DNA from: Micromonospora marina
GTDB taxonomy: Bacteria; Actinomycetota; Actinomycetes; Mycobacteriales; Micromonosporaceae
NCBI RefSeq assembly: GCF_900091565.1
Contig: NZ_FMCV01000002.1
Coordinates: 1-64,000 of the forward strand
DNA: 64,000 nt
Reading direction: 5' to 3'
Below are positions 1-8,400 of this stretch, piece after piece (position 1 is the stretch's first letter; the number at the start of each line of letters is the position of its first letter). Position numbers and translations under genes: made by a program. Under the pieces are notes generated by a model that was not told the origin of the DNA, made no database searches, and worked only from the letters and a program-made list of their open reading frames with translations.

Positions 1-218
1 CCCGTGACCCGGGCCGCCACCTCGGTGTAGTCATCATCGGGGAACAACGCCAGCCCCAACGTCAGATACACGGCCACATGCGCCGGCAACTTCCCGTCCG
101 ACCGCCGCTCCCGCACCCCACACACCTCGACCGCGGCGTCGACCTCCTCCCGCGACACCCGCGAGATCAACACCCCGAGCGTGACCTGGTCCGGCCGCAC
201 CACCGCATCCACCGACAT
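1..218 (-). CDS. IS4-family transposase, N-terminal fragment (runs off window edge)
   Basis: An open frame from ATG reads 72 residues to the window edge without a stop. It carries the IS4 transposase N-terminal signature, seen here as KLPAHVAVYLTLGLALFPDD followed by a Tyr-Thr-Glu-Val-Ala segment; this is the usual small N-terminal domain that precedes the DDE catalytic domain. An in-frame TGA lies four codons upstream, so the ATG is the start. The catalytic part is outside the window, so whether the element is intact cannot be judged. The element's end probably lies near 300-345, where the sequence becomes less GC-rich, but no terminal repeat can be proven without the other end. Confidence 0.8.
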   Translation of the reverse strand, partial: MSVDAVVRPDQVTLGVLISRVSREEVDAAVEVCGVRERRSDGKLPAHVAVYLTLGLALFPDDDYTEVAARVT

Positions 219-524
219 GACCCGGAATCAGAACAGCCAACCCCGTCGGCCCGCAGCCCGCCACGCCGCACCACCCGACAGCATCCACACAACCGCAGAC
301 CACACCCCAAGATCAACTTAAGCTACGCAGCATTGCGACTACAGGGGGTCATGCGCAACGGCCGAGACGGGCGTGCCTTGAGCGGGCGCGAGCGCTCAAG
401 ATCGTTGGGCACAGATTGGGCACAAACGAGGTCGACAAGAGCCGTCAAACGCTGTCAGGTAACGGCAGAGTTCGCCCAGCTCAGCGCGCCGATCCGCCCG
501 CTTCGCCATGATCCATTCGCCGCG

Positions 525-558
525 AGCAGGATTCAGGGTTCGAGTCCCTGGCTGCCCA
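525..558 (+). other. tRNA 3'-end remnant, probable integration (att) scar
   Basis: The stretch contains a T-arm with a perfect 5-bp stem (CAGGG/CCCTG) around the loop TTCGAGT. It is followed by GCTGCCC and A, as in a tRNA acceptor 3' half. No matching 5' half (GGGCAGC) occurs at the expected distance upstream, so this is a 3' fragment and not a whole tRNA gene. Such fragments are left where integrases recombine into tRNA genes. It sits between the IS4 end and the toxin-antitoxin pair. The rest of 219-675 shows no convincing gene. The parent tRNA cannot be named safely; Lys is possible. Confidence 0.55.
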
Positions 559-675
559 CTCAGTTGATCTTTGTTAGCGAACCAGGCGATCGCAGCGCGT
601 CGTGACGCTCTGGTTGGCTGCCCGACGCGGCTGGCTGGCCACGGATCCGCCGCCGAATGCGCTAGCGTCAAGGGA

Positions 676-1068
676 ATGAAGGATCGCGCCGCGAGGTACG
701 AGCCACTGACGGTGGCACGCCTAGGGGCTCTGCTCGTTGGATCCGACGAGACGCGCCGGTGGCGGCTGGTGGCAGAGTTCCTTGAGGAGTACCGATGGGA
801 ACCAGCCGAGATGCGCGCCGGTCTGCTGGACCAGGAACCGGCGTCCACCGGTGACGAGCACTGGGATGTGTTCCTCGCGGCATTGACCGAGCACTTGGCG
901 GCCAAGGACGGGCGGGGTGCGCCGCCGTGGGTCGAGACGCGGTCGCTCCGGCGGTTCTGGTTCCCCTTCAACAGCCGTGCCGCCCGTGTCGATGCGGTGG
1001 TACACGCGCCAGCAGCATTCCGTCGTCGGGGCGTGTACGTGTCGGCGCAGGAGTTGAACGTCGCGTGA
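676..1068 (+). CDS. Unknown protein, candidate antitoxin partner of the DUF6036-type nucleotidyltransferase
   Basis: The gene encodes 130 residues (ATG start) and its stop overlaps the next gene's GTG by four bases, so the two are translationally coupled. I do not recognise a named domain. The C-terminal part (LRRFWFPFNSRAARVDAVVH, then a segment ending in FRRRGVYV) looks conserved in style, with aromatic and basic residues. A TAGCGT box ends about nine bases before the ATG and no Shine-Dalgarno is properly spaced, so translation may be leaderless. By position it is a candidate antitoxin for the downstream nucleotidyltransferase; that role is inference. Confidence 0.65.
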   Translation: MKDRAARYEPLTVARLGALLVGSDETRRWRLVAEFLEEYRWEPAEMRAGLLDQEPASTGDEHWDVFLAALTEHLAAKDGRGAPPWVETRSLRRFWFPFNSRAARVDAVVHAPAAFRRRGVYVSAQELNVA

Positions 1069-1595
1069 GCCTTGATGATCCACTGTTGGACCGCGCGGCG
1101 ATCGAGGATGCCTTCCGCCGGCTCGGGGACCGGCTGTCGAGGCGAGGTGTGGTCGCGGACCTTTACATCTTCGGCGGGGCGGCCATGGCGTTGGCCTACG
1201 ACGCCCGCCGGGCTACCCGTGACATCGACGCGGTGTTCCAACCCCATGGCATTGTGCTCGATGAGGCTCGTTCGGTAGCGGATGAACTCGGCCTGCCGCA
1301 CTGGTGGCTCAACGAACAGGCGAGCGCCTATGTCGCTCCGGGAGGCGACGCGACGGCTCCACGCGTATTCGACCACCCAGGGCTGCGAGTGGCGGCGGCC
1401 TCGCCGGAACATCTGTTGGCCATGAAGGTGCTTGCCGCACGACGGAGGGACGCCGAGGATATCCACTTCCTGGTTAACCACCTCGGGTTGACCAGCGCGG
1501 AGCAGGTCCTCGCTCTGTGCGCGGAGATCTTTCCGGAGGAGGAGATCCCAGGCCGGGCGAGACTCGTGCTCGACGATGTCTTCGAGGACTCGTAG
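1065..1595 (+). CDS. DUF6036/AbiEii-like nucleotidyltransferase (candidate toxin)
   Basis: The 176-residue product has the nucleotidyltransferase core: FGGAAMALAY about 35 residues in (the GG loop) and then RDIDAVF with the two metal-binding Asp of the DxD motif. A later AMKVLAARRRDAEDIHFLV block is the typical lysine/DxxD helix of DUF6036/DUF1814 proteins. Family members such as AbiEii and the mycobacterial MenT enzymes act as toxins, some by adding nucleotides to tRNA. The GTG start overlaps the upstream stop (GTGA), giving a classic two-gene toxin-antitoxin layout. The terminator-like hairpin about 180 bp downstream would close the unit. Toxicity is inferred from the family. Confidence 0.75.
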   Translation: MSLDDPLLDRAAIEDAFRRLGDRLSRRGVVADLYIFGGAAMALAYDARRATRDIDAVFQPHGIVLDEARSVADELGLPHWWLNEQASAYVAPGGDATAPRVFDHPGLRVAAASPEHLLAMKVLAARRRDAEDIHFLVNHLGLTSAEQVLALCAEIFPEEEIPGRARLVLDDVFEDS

Positions 1596-1652
1596 CTCCG
1601 TCATCGGGCTTCCCGCGCCGCGCGGGAACGCCGCGAACGCAGCGGCAACAGC

Positions 1653-1700
1653 TCACCGGCGATCGTGGCGGTGTGGTTCGCCTGGTGGTACCTCCGGCCC
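1653..1700. repeat. 48-bp direct repeat, copy 1
   Basis: The segment matches 3650-3697 at 44 of 48 bases, in the same orientation. The two copies bracket the sigma factor and its partner gene. Read rightward, both copies encode SPAIVA-WFAW-YLRP; read leftward, both encode GRRY--ANH-ATIAG. It may therefore be part of a degenerate small gene or of a mobile-element end. Confidence 0.7.
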
Positions 1701-1772
1701 CCCAGCACCAACACTGGCTGATCTTGCTGCAAGTGCAGCCATTCGTACAGCCAACTCTTCCTGAAACACGCT

Positions 1773-1797
1773 GCCCGGCCCTCCCTTGGGGCCGGGC
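1773..1797 (+). terminator. Hairpin terminator after the nucleotidyltransferase
   Basis: A perfect 8-bp stem GCCCGGCC/GGCCGGGC closes a 9-nt loop and is followed by a short T-containing stretch (GGTTGTGT). It lies downstream of the toxin-antitoxin pair and upstream of the sigma factor gene, so it would insulate the two units. The U-tract is weak, as is common in high-GC actinobacteria. Confidence 0.55.
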
Positions 1798-1982
1798 GGT
1801 TGTGTCTCGGGCGCTAGGTCATCGCGGCCGCGCGCCGGCTACACCTGCGAATCGCGGTAGTCAGCAACAACTCGGCGCAGGCAGTGGACACCTGCCCCGG
1901 CGTCCGAACCTTCCGAGGTTTTCCCTTCACAAGGTGCTCCCTGGATGTCTACGGGTTGGCCGGCTTGCGGCGTTAATAGGGC

Positions 1983-2483
1983 GTGACGTTCGAGGATTAC
2001 GCGTTCGCCCGCACTTCGGCGCTGGTGCGGCTCGCCCGGCTGCTTACCGGTGACGAGCACCGGGCCGAGGATCTGGTTCAGGATGTCCTCGCCAGGGCGT
2101 ACGTCCGCTGGACGCGTATCTCCCGAACGGATCGACCCGATGCGTATGTCCGTCGGATGCTCGTCAACGCCCATCACTCGTGGTGGCGCCGACGTAGCAG
2201 CCAAGAGATCTCGGTCGCCGATGTCGACGATCGGCCGGACGCTACGGACGAGGCCGCCGGTGTCACCGAACGTGACGCACTGTGGCGGCTCGTCTGCGCT
2301 CTGCCAATGCGTCAACGCACTGTCATCGTCCTGCGCTATTACGAGGATCTTGACGACGCGATGATCGCCGAGATCCTGGACTGTTCGACCGGCACAGTTC
2401 GTACCCACGCGAAGCGGGCCCTGACAGCACTCCGCAAGCGGCAGGAAGCATTCGCCTCCGCCCGGACAGGAGGAGAACTCTGA
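1983..2483 (+). CDS. SigE-family ECF RNA polymerase sigma factor
   Basis: The 166-residue protein has sigma region 2 at about residues 10-75 (including LLTGDEHRAEDLVQDVLARA and WWRRR) and sigma region 4 at about 100-155, with the helix-turn-helix around YYEDLDDAMIAEILDCSTGT. This size and the YxxxR/LARLLTGD style fit the actinobacterial SigE-type ECF family. It would redirect RNA polymerase to a small regulon. The GTG start is preceded by TTAATA within ten bases, so a leaderless transcript is plausible. Its stop overlaps the next gene's ATG by one base, coupling it to a putative anti-sigma membrane protein. Confidence 0.9.
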   Translation: MTFEDYAFARTSALVRLARLLTGDEHRAEDLVQDVLARAYVRWTRISRTDRPDAYVRRMLVNAHHSWWRRRSSQEISVADVDDRPDATDEAAGVTERDALWRLVCALPMRQRTVIVLRYYEDLDDAMIAEILDCSTGTVRTHAKRALTALRKRQEAFASARTGGEL

Positions 2484-3529
2484 TGTTCAGCGACCTCGAT
2501 CAGCAGCTCGCCACGACGCTCAAGCACCACGCGGGCGGCAACATCGACCCCGCGCCGATCGTGGAACACGCCCGGCGTCGCGGCCACCGCCTTCGACTGC
2601 GTCGCCGCTGGCTGATCACCGGGGGGGCGGCAGCAGCGTGCGCCTTCCTAGCCACGGCGGTCATGGTGATTCCCGCCGGTCGGGCACCCGATGGCGCGGC
2701 CATGCCGGCCACGGCACTCGTACTTCCGGACGCACCGGGCGAGCCCGGCGCCATCGCACGGCCCGACGTCGTGGGGGCCGATCCCGGCGTGGTGCACTTC
2801 ACGACCGACAGCCTGGTCAGCGGTGCCTGGTCCGCGACCTGGAGCGCCGGGCGCGGGGTCGAGAGCGTTGAGTTCCGAGGCACAGCCGGGCAGGCCCGGT
2901 TCGTGTTGGCGCGCAGCGCCGCGACGCTGGACGGGCTGCAGCAGACGTTGTCGTCGGCGGGGCGACCGCAGCCGCCGACCGATGTGCGGGTCGGAGGCCG
3001 CCCGGGGGTTGCTTGGTTCGATCCGTCAGGCGACACGAAACTGTGGTTCGTTCGTTGGCGACCCGTTGATGGGCTCTGGGCTCAGCTCGACATCTACGCG
3101 ACCGGCCACGACGAGGCGACAGACACGGCGAGTCGCGTCCGGTTCGACGGCGCCCACCGCTGCGTGGTGCCGTTCCGCCTGCAGTCGCTGCCGCCAGGTG
3201 GGCGGCTGCTCGGATGCTCGGTCACGCTTCTCCGGCCGGAGCGTGGCTCCTTCGATCAGGCCTCACTGGTAGTAGGTGACGAATCCGGTCGTTGGCTGAC
3301 GGTTCGGGCACAACGCGTGCCGGGCGGCGACCCCATGGCCGGCGACCTCGTTGCAGGGCCCTACCGGGCACGCCGGCAGGGCAGTGACGTGCTGGAGATG
3401 CTCGTCAAGCCATGCGTCGTCGAGGCGTTCCTCAAGGGTCGGGGGAACGGCTACACCGAGCCGGAGGGCCTAACAGTTCTGAGCGGGTACCAGCCGGCCC
3501 TCGACCTCGACCACCCCGACACCTGGTGA
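2483..3529 (+). CDS. Single-pass membrane protein, probable partner of the ECF sigma factor
   Basis: The 348-residue protein has about 40 cytoplasmic residues ending in an Arg-rich stop-transfer-like run, one membrane segment at about residues 44-64 (ITGGAAAACAFLATAVMVIP), then a roughly 280-residue extracytoplasmic part rich in beta-prone sequence. The start ATG overlaps the sigma stop (TGATG). Membrane proteins coupled to SigE-type sigma factors often act as anti-sigma regulators, but no zinc-binding HxxxCxxC anti-sigma motif is visible in the short N-terminus. The regulatory role is therefore inference from position. Confidence 0.7.
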   Translation: MFSDLDQQLATTLKHHAGGNIDPAPIVEHARRRGHRLRLRRRWLITGGAAAACAFLATAVMVIPAGRAPDGAAMPATALVLPDAPGEPGAIARPDVVGADPGVVHFTTDSLVSGAWSATWSAGRGVESVEFRGTAGQARFVLARSAATLDGLQQTLSSAGRPQPPTDVRVGGRPGVAWFDPSGDTKLWFVRWRPVDGLWAQLDIYATGHDEATDTASRVRFDGAHRCVVPFRLQSLPPGGRLLGCSVTLLRPERGSFDQASLVVGDESGRWLTVRAQRVPGGDPMAGDLVAGPYRARRQGSDVLEMLVKPCVVEAFLKGRGNGYTEPEGLTVLSGYQPALDLDHPDTW

Positions 3530-3649
3530 CACCGCCGCGGCGCCGACGTCAACATCACACACCGTTTACTCAACACGGGAGAGATCAGCATAGATGGGGT
3601 CGTTGGCCGTCCTCGTGGCGCTCGGTGCGCCAACCTGAGTGGAAGCGGG

Positions 3650-3697
3650 TCACCGGCGATCGTCGCGGGGTGGTTCGCATGGTCGTACCTCCGGCCC
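3650..3697. repeat. 48-bp direct repeat, copy 2
   Basis: This is the second copy of the repeat at 1653-1700, with four mismatches and the same orientation. It lies about 120 bp past the stop of the sigma-partner gene. The sequence similarity ends sharply on both sides, and no gene is recognised across it. Confidence 0.7.
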
Positions 3698-3860
3698 ACT
3701 TTCATGTTGCATGCGAACCGCCGGGCTCAGGTGAGGGATGGCGGCTCGCATGCTGTTCACTCTGGTTCGCGGCGGCGAGAAAGGCTGAACGCTGCGACCG
3801 CCGATCCGGCAGCCCTACCTGCCAGCGCTCCTCTTCGCGGCAGGGGTAACGGGGCACCGG

Positions 3861-4037
3861 CACCGCGTTCGCGGCGACCCCTCCGGTGGCTTCCGGGCCG
3901 CCGGCCACCACCTCGACCTCCTGGTTGTCGTCGACGTAGCGGCCGGTGACACCCTCGAGCAGCGGCGACGCAGCCAGCAGCACGCTGGTCGCCGCGTCCT
4001 GAGGTAGGGCCGCCTCGTCCATCGCCCCGAACGCGCG
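3861..4037 (-). pseudogene. Decayed 3' end of a short-chain dehydrogenase/reductase
   Basis: In one frame the stretch reads FGAMDEAALPQDAATSVLLA, then ASPLLEGVTGRYVDDNQE. This is the characteristic C-terminus of actinobacterial SDR oxidoreductases (a QGAATSV-like helix followed by LLEGVTGRYFEDNQE). The Rossmann core (TGxxxGxG, YxxxK) is absent; the sequence upstream on this strand is the exchanger gene read in another frame. After the last recognisable motif the frame runs into unrelated sequence. It is a leftover gene end, not a working enzyme. Confidence 0.6.
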
Positions 4038-4042
4038 CAGCC

Positions 4043-5071
4043 TCAGCCGGGCCGGATCAGCAGCAGGGCCACGGTGGCCACGTAGATGGCCGGAATGGCG
4101 ATGCCCTCGAAGCCGACTCCCCGGCGCTCTCTGATGATCAACCCGGCCGCCAGGGTGGCGGTCATCAGTGTCGTCATGCCGGTGAACAGCAACCCCGACA
4201 GATTCGCCTCGGAATAGATCGACCCGGACCGGTAGGTGCCGTCGGCCAACAGGATCATCAAGGAGTCGAAGGCGTTTCCGCCGAGGATGTTGCCGATGCC
4301 GAGGGTCAACGCCCCGATGCGGATCGCCGCGATGAGGGTGATCAACTCCGGTAGTGAGGTGATCGCCGTGGTCAGGGTGAAGCCCACGAAGCCGCTGGGC
4401 AGCCCTGAGGCGGCGACCACGCCGAGTCCGCCCTGGCCGATCAGGTAGCCGGTGGCGGCCACCACGGCAGCCAGTGCGGCCAGCCGGAACCACAGCCGGC
4501 GGAGGCTCACGTCCGACGGCGTCGGGGCCGGCACGTCCTGCCGGGTGTCCGCGGTGCGGCGGGCGATCCACATCGGTTCGCGGCGGAGGCGGCGAAGCAG
4601 CACCAGACCGTACAGGTAGATCACGGGTATCAACAGGGACGCCGGGTGCACCCACAGGACGGTGAGGTCGGGCGTCGCGTACGCCACCACAGGCAGGCAG
4701 AGCAACGCCACCAGGACGAGTGACTGCAGCACGTTCTCCAGTGACGCGGCCGCGTGTTCGATGTTGGACCGGCGGTAGAGCAGGTCGGCGATGGCCAGCC
4801 ACACCGTCTGCACCGCGATGCCACCGATCGGGTTGGCGAGGGCGAACTCGGCGTCCTGTCGCACCGAACCGATGATCGTGGTGGCGATGCCGGGTAGCGA
4901 GGTCACCGCACCGAGCAGCAGGGCACCGGCCACCGCCTCGCCCATGCCGGTCCGGTCCGCCAGCTCGTCTGCCGTCCGGGCCAGCGCCCCGCCGGCGAAC
5001 AGAATCGCCACCAGCGCGGCGAGCAGCGCGATCACGCTGGGCACGAGGGGCCAGGTGCCGGCGGCCGTCAC
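4043..5071 (-). CDS. Na+/Ca2+ exchanger family cation antiporter
   Basis: The 342-residue membrane protein has about ten hydrophobic segments in two halves. Each half carries an alpha-repeat: GALLLGAVTSLPGIATTIIG at about 49-68 and TTAITSLPELITLIAA followed by GNILGGNAFDS at about 240-280. The second has the expected acidic and Asn/Gly/Asp ligands; the first has TSLPG in place of the usual TSLPE, and its GNxxGGN-like part is NPIGG. It should exchange Ca2+ or a similar cation for Na+ or H+ at the cell membrane. A hydrophilic loop at about 168-190 separates the halves. The gene stands alone between two decayed genes. Confidence 0.85.
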   Translation of the reverse strand: MTAAGTWPLVPSVIALLAALVAILFAGGALARTADELADRTGMGEAVAGALLLGAVTSLPGIATTIIGSVRQDAEFALANPIGGIAVQTVWLAIADLLYRRSNIEHAAASLENVLQSLVLVALLCLPVVAYATPDLTVLWVHPASLLIPVIYLYGLVLLRRLRREPMWIARRTADTRQDVPAPTPSDVSLRRLWFRLAALAAVVAATGYLIGQGGLGVVAASGLPSGFVGFTLTTAITSLPELITLIAAIRIGALTLGIGNILGGNAFDSLMILLADGTYRSGSIYSEANLSGLLFTGMTTLMTATLAAGLIIRERRGVGFEGIAIPAIYVATVALLLIRPG

Positions 5072-5237
5072 GAGTTGCCGCCGGTAGTCGGCCTGTATGC
5101 GGAGATCATGCTCTACCCGTACCCGACCGACGGGACTTTGGCACGGCGAAACGGGTTCCCGCGGCAGGCGTTCCCATCGCTACGTTGACGCCCGCCGGTG
5201 CCGACACGGGTGCCGCCACGGGGAGGTAAGCATCCGG

Positions 5238-5425
5238 ATGAACGCCTCGACGCTGCTGTCCCGTTCACGGTCCTCGCCGTCCTGGCCGCTGGGCTCACCG
5301 CCGGATCTCCGGCCTCGGCCGCCGCTTGAGGATGTCTCGCTGAAGAGCTGGGCCTATCCCGACTCGCCGAGCCCGAGGGCGAAGTTCGCCGACACGGGCG
5401 CGACGTACTGCGCCCCTGACCAGCG
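5238..5425 (+). pseudogene. Frameshifted start of a small secreted protein
   Basis: A good ribosome binding site (GGGAGGT) precedes ATGAACGCC, but the frame changes after about nine codons. In the next frame the sequence reads PFTVLAVLAAGLTAGSPASA, a clear signal-peptide core with an AxA cleavage site, and then meets TGA. A third frame continues with WAYPDSPSPRAKFADTGATY and a Cys-Ala-Pro. The three pieces fit one secreted protein broken by two frameshifts. The identity of the original protein is unknown. Confidence 0.45.
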
Positions 5426-5435
5426 GCGACGCCGA

Positions 5436-8400
5436 TCAGCAGCGCACCGCCACCCGAGCGGCCGCACGGTCTGCGGCCTCGGGTGGCAGGTCGCTCTGAC
5501 CACCCACGTCCAACGCCAGCAGGCCCTGGTCAAGGCCGACCAGCAACATTCCGCCGACCGTGCAGCAGGTGAGCGCCGGGTGATAGACGGGGATGGTGTG
5601 CACTGCCCGCCCGGTGGACGGATCCCAGATCCGCACCGTCCGGTCCCGGCTGGTCGAGGCGAGCAGATCCCGGCCACCGACGTGCACCAGGCTCAACCCG
5701 GTGACCGCAGCCGTGTGGCCGGTGAACACGCCCACAGGCTCGCCCCACTCGGCGTCCCACAGACGGATCGTGTGATCGGCGCTGGCCGACGCCAGCATCC
5801 GGCGACCCGTAACGACGAGGCCGCAGAGCGCGGTGACCGCATCCTGGTGTCCCTGCCGGGTCCACACCGGCGTGTCACCGCCGCCCCACAGCATCACCGT
5901 GCCGCTCTTGTCGGCCGACGCGAGCGCCGCCACGCTGGGCCACCGGACCGTCGCGAGGGCGGTCACCCAGGCGCGGGTGACGTGCCCGAGCAGGACCGCC
6001 CGGACGACACCGGTCTGCGGGTGCCAGAGCCGGATGGCCTGGTCGTCGCCGGCCGACGCGACGAGCGTCTCACCACCGATGACGATCGGGCAGACCGCCG
6101 CCACCGGGGCGTGGTGCTCGGTCATCGACCCCAGCTGAGCGCCGTGCCGCACACTCCACGTCCCGACCGTGTTGTCGTCCTGCGCGGTGACGAGCAGTGG
6201 CTCCTCGACGTCGTCGACCGCGCACATCGCGTTGACCGGCCCTCCGGGAGTCGGGATCTCCTCCACACGCTCGCCCGTGGCGGCGTCCCAGATCCGCACC
6301 CGGCCGTCGGCACCGCCGGACGCGACCAGACCCGGTCGCTCGTCAGGGACCGGGCAGAGGCTGTGCACGGGCCCGAGCCGGGCCCGCTCGGCGACCGTGT
6401 CGGGTCGGCCGCCGGCCGGGTCCCACAGCCGCACCGTGCCGTCGTCACCCGCCGTCGCCAACATCCGGTCCTTCGCCGTACGTAGCTCGCAGACCGCACG
6501 GATCCAGCTCGCGTGTCCCCGCAGGCTCGGCCGGCTGGTCCAGGTCGGCACGTCCCAGACACGAATGAGCCCGTCCTCACCCGTCGACACGAGCAGGCAG
6601 CCCCCGTCGACCTCGACCGTGCAGAGATCGGTGACGGGTCCGCCGGTTTCCAGGACGTGGACGCATTCGCCGCTCTGTGGATCCCAGAGCCGGACCGTTC
6701 CGTCGTAGCCGGCCGAGGCGAGCAACGTGCCGCCCGGCGCACGAACGGCGTAGAGGGTGGTCACCCAGCCGACGTGTCCGGTGAGGGTCAGCGTCGGGCG
6801 CGTGTCGCATGTCGGCTCCCAGACCCGTACCACACCGTCGAAACCGGTGGAGGCGAGCAGGTGCCGGCCGCCCGCCGGGACGTACGTCACGGCGGTCACC
6901 CAGCCCGAGTGCCCGGTCAACGCACCGCGCTGCGTCCCGGTCACCGGATCCCAGATCCGGACCGTCCGATCGTCGCCTGCGGAGGCGAGCAGGTCGCCGT
7001 CCGGCAACGGGATGACGCAGATGTTGCGGACCCAGTCGTCGTGCCCGCGCAGTTCGTGCCGGCGCTGACCGGTACGCGGATCCCAGAGGCCGACGGTCCC
7101 GTCGTGGCTGGCGGTGGCGATCAGCGTTTCGCCGGCCCCGGTGCGGACGGCACACAGCCCGCGGATCGTGTCGTCGTGACAGGTGAAGACCGCCACGGCC
7201 TGGTTGGTCAACGGATCCCAGAGCCGGACCGTGCCGTCGTCCCCGGCGGATGCGAGCAACCACCGCTCTTCCAGCTCGACGGCCGCCACGTCGTAGACGG
7301 CCTGCGAATGCCCGTCCAGCACGCTGCGCTCCTGCCGGGGCGGGGTGTGCGCCCAGCGTGCGCGGTACGGCGCGGCGTCGGCCTCGATCCCGCTGTCCAA
7401 CCCGTCGAGCCGGTCGACCACCGAGAAGAGAGCGGCGCGCTCCGCCGGCGCCGCCGCGACCGCGAGGGGCGTGCGGTGCAGCAGCCGCACCCGTGATCGG
7501 GACAGCGGTCCCAGCGGTCTCTCCACGTCGACGACCGAGAGCAACCGCTCCAGGTGCGCGTGCAGAAGGTAGCCCTCGTCGGCGAGGAGCCGTTCCACGA
7601 GCCCGGCCCGGGAGGCGTGCTGGGGCAGCGAGCGCCGCAGGTAGTCCGGCACGGAGGCCCATCCCACCTCGGCCGCCAGGTCCGTCCAGGCGGCGACCAG
7701 CCGTCGCTGGTCGTCCCGGCGGGTCACCCCGGCCAGTAACGCGTCGTTGAGGGCCTGGTGGAACAGGCGGTACGCGGGCTGGCTGCCGCCACCGGTCTCG
7801 ACCAGGAAGTTCGCCGCCGACGTACGGGCGAACGCGAGGAGTTCGTCCTCGGTGACCGCGCCGCCGCCGAGCGCCGTCACCGCGGTCCGCCAGAGCGGCA
7901 GCGGCAGCCCCGGCGTCTCGGCGTACGCCAGGGCGGTGAGAGCGAGCCGGGCGGAGGCCGAGCCGGCGGCCGGCAACCCGGCCAGGTAGGAGTCGAGCGC
8001 ATGGGCCACTGTGGCGGTGAACGACACCGAGGCCGGGTCGACCGGCGCGATGTCGCGCAGCGCGTGTGCCCGGGCGACGAGACCGGCCACCAGGAAGTTT
8101 CCCTTCGCCAGCTCGGCGATGCGGCGGGCCAGCGGGGCAGCCGCAGCCGGATCATTGTACGGACTGCCCGGCCGTTCCGCGCCGAGCAGCCGCAGGGTCG
8201 CCAGGGCGTAGTTCACCAGATCGGCCTCGGCGAAGTATTCGGGCGTGTCCAGATCCACCAGCTCGACGGGGCCACCGAAGCAGGAGATGAGGTCGCCCCG
8301 GTCGTCGCCGCGCCGGGTGCCGACGACCACCCGGGCGCCGTACCGGCCGCACTCCCGGGCCAGCGGCAGCAGGAGGTCGTCGACGACCTGCCGCGCCTGG

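Noticed and set aside
490..560. Possible complete tRNA gene.
   Set aside because: The T-arm and 3' acceptor are good, but no 5' acceptor, D-arm or anticodon arm can be folded upstream.
5097..6485. Plus-strand open frame opposite the WD40 repeats.
   Set aside because: It is a shadow of the repeat-coding strand; only the short piece near 5238-5425 has a ribosome site and signal-peptide-like sequence.
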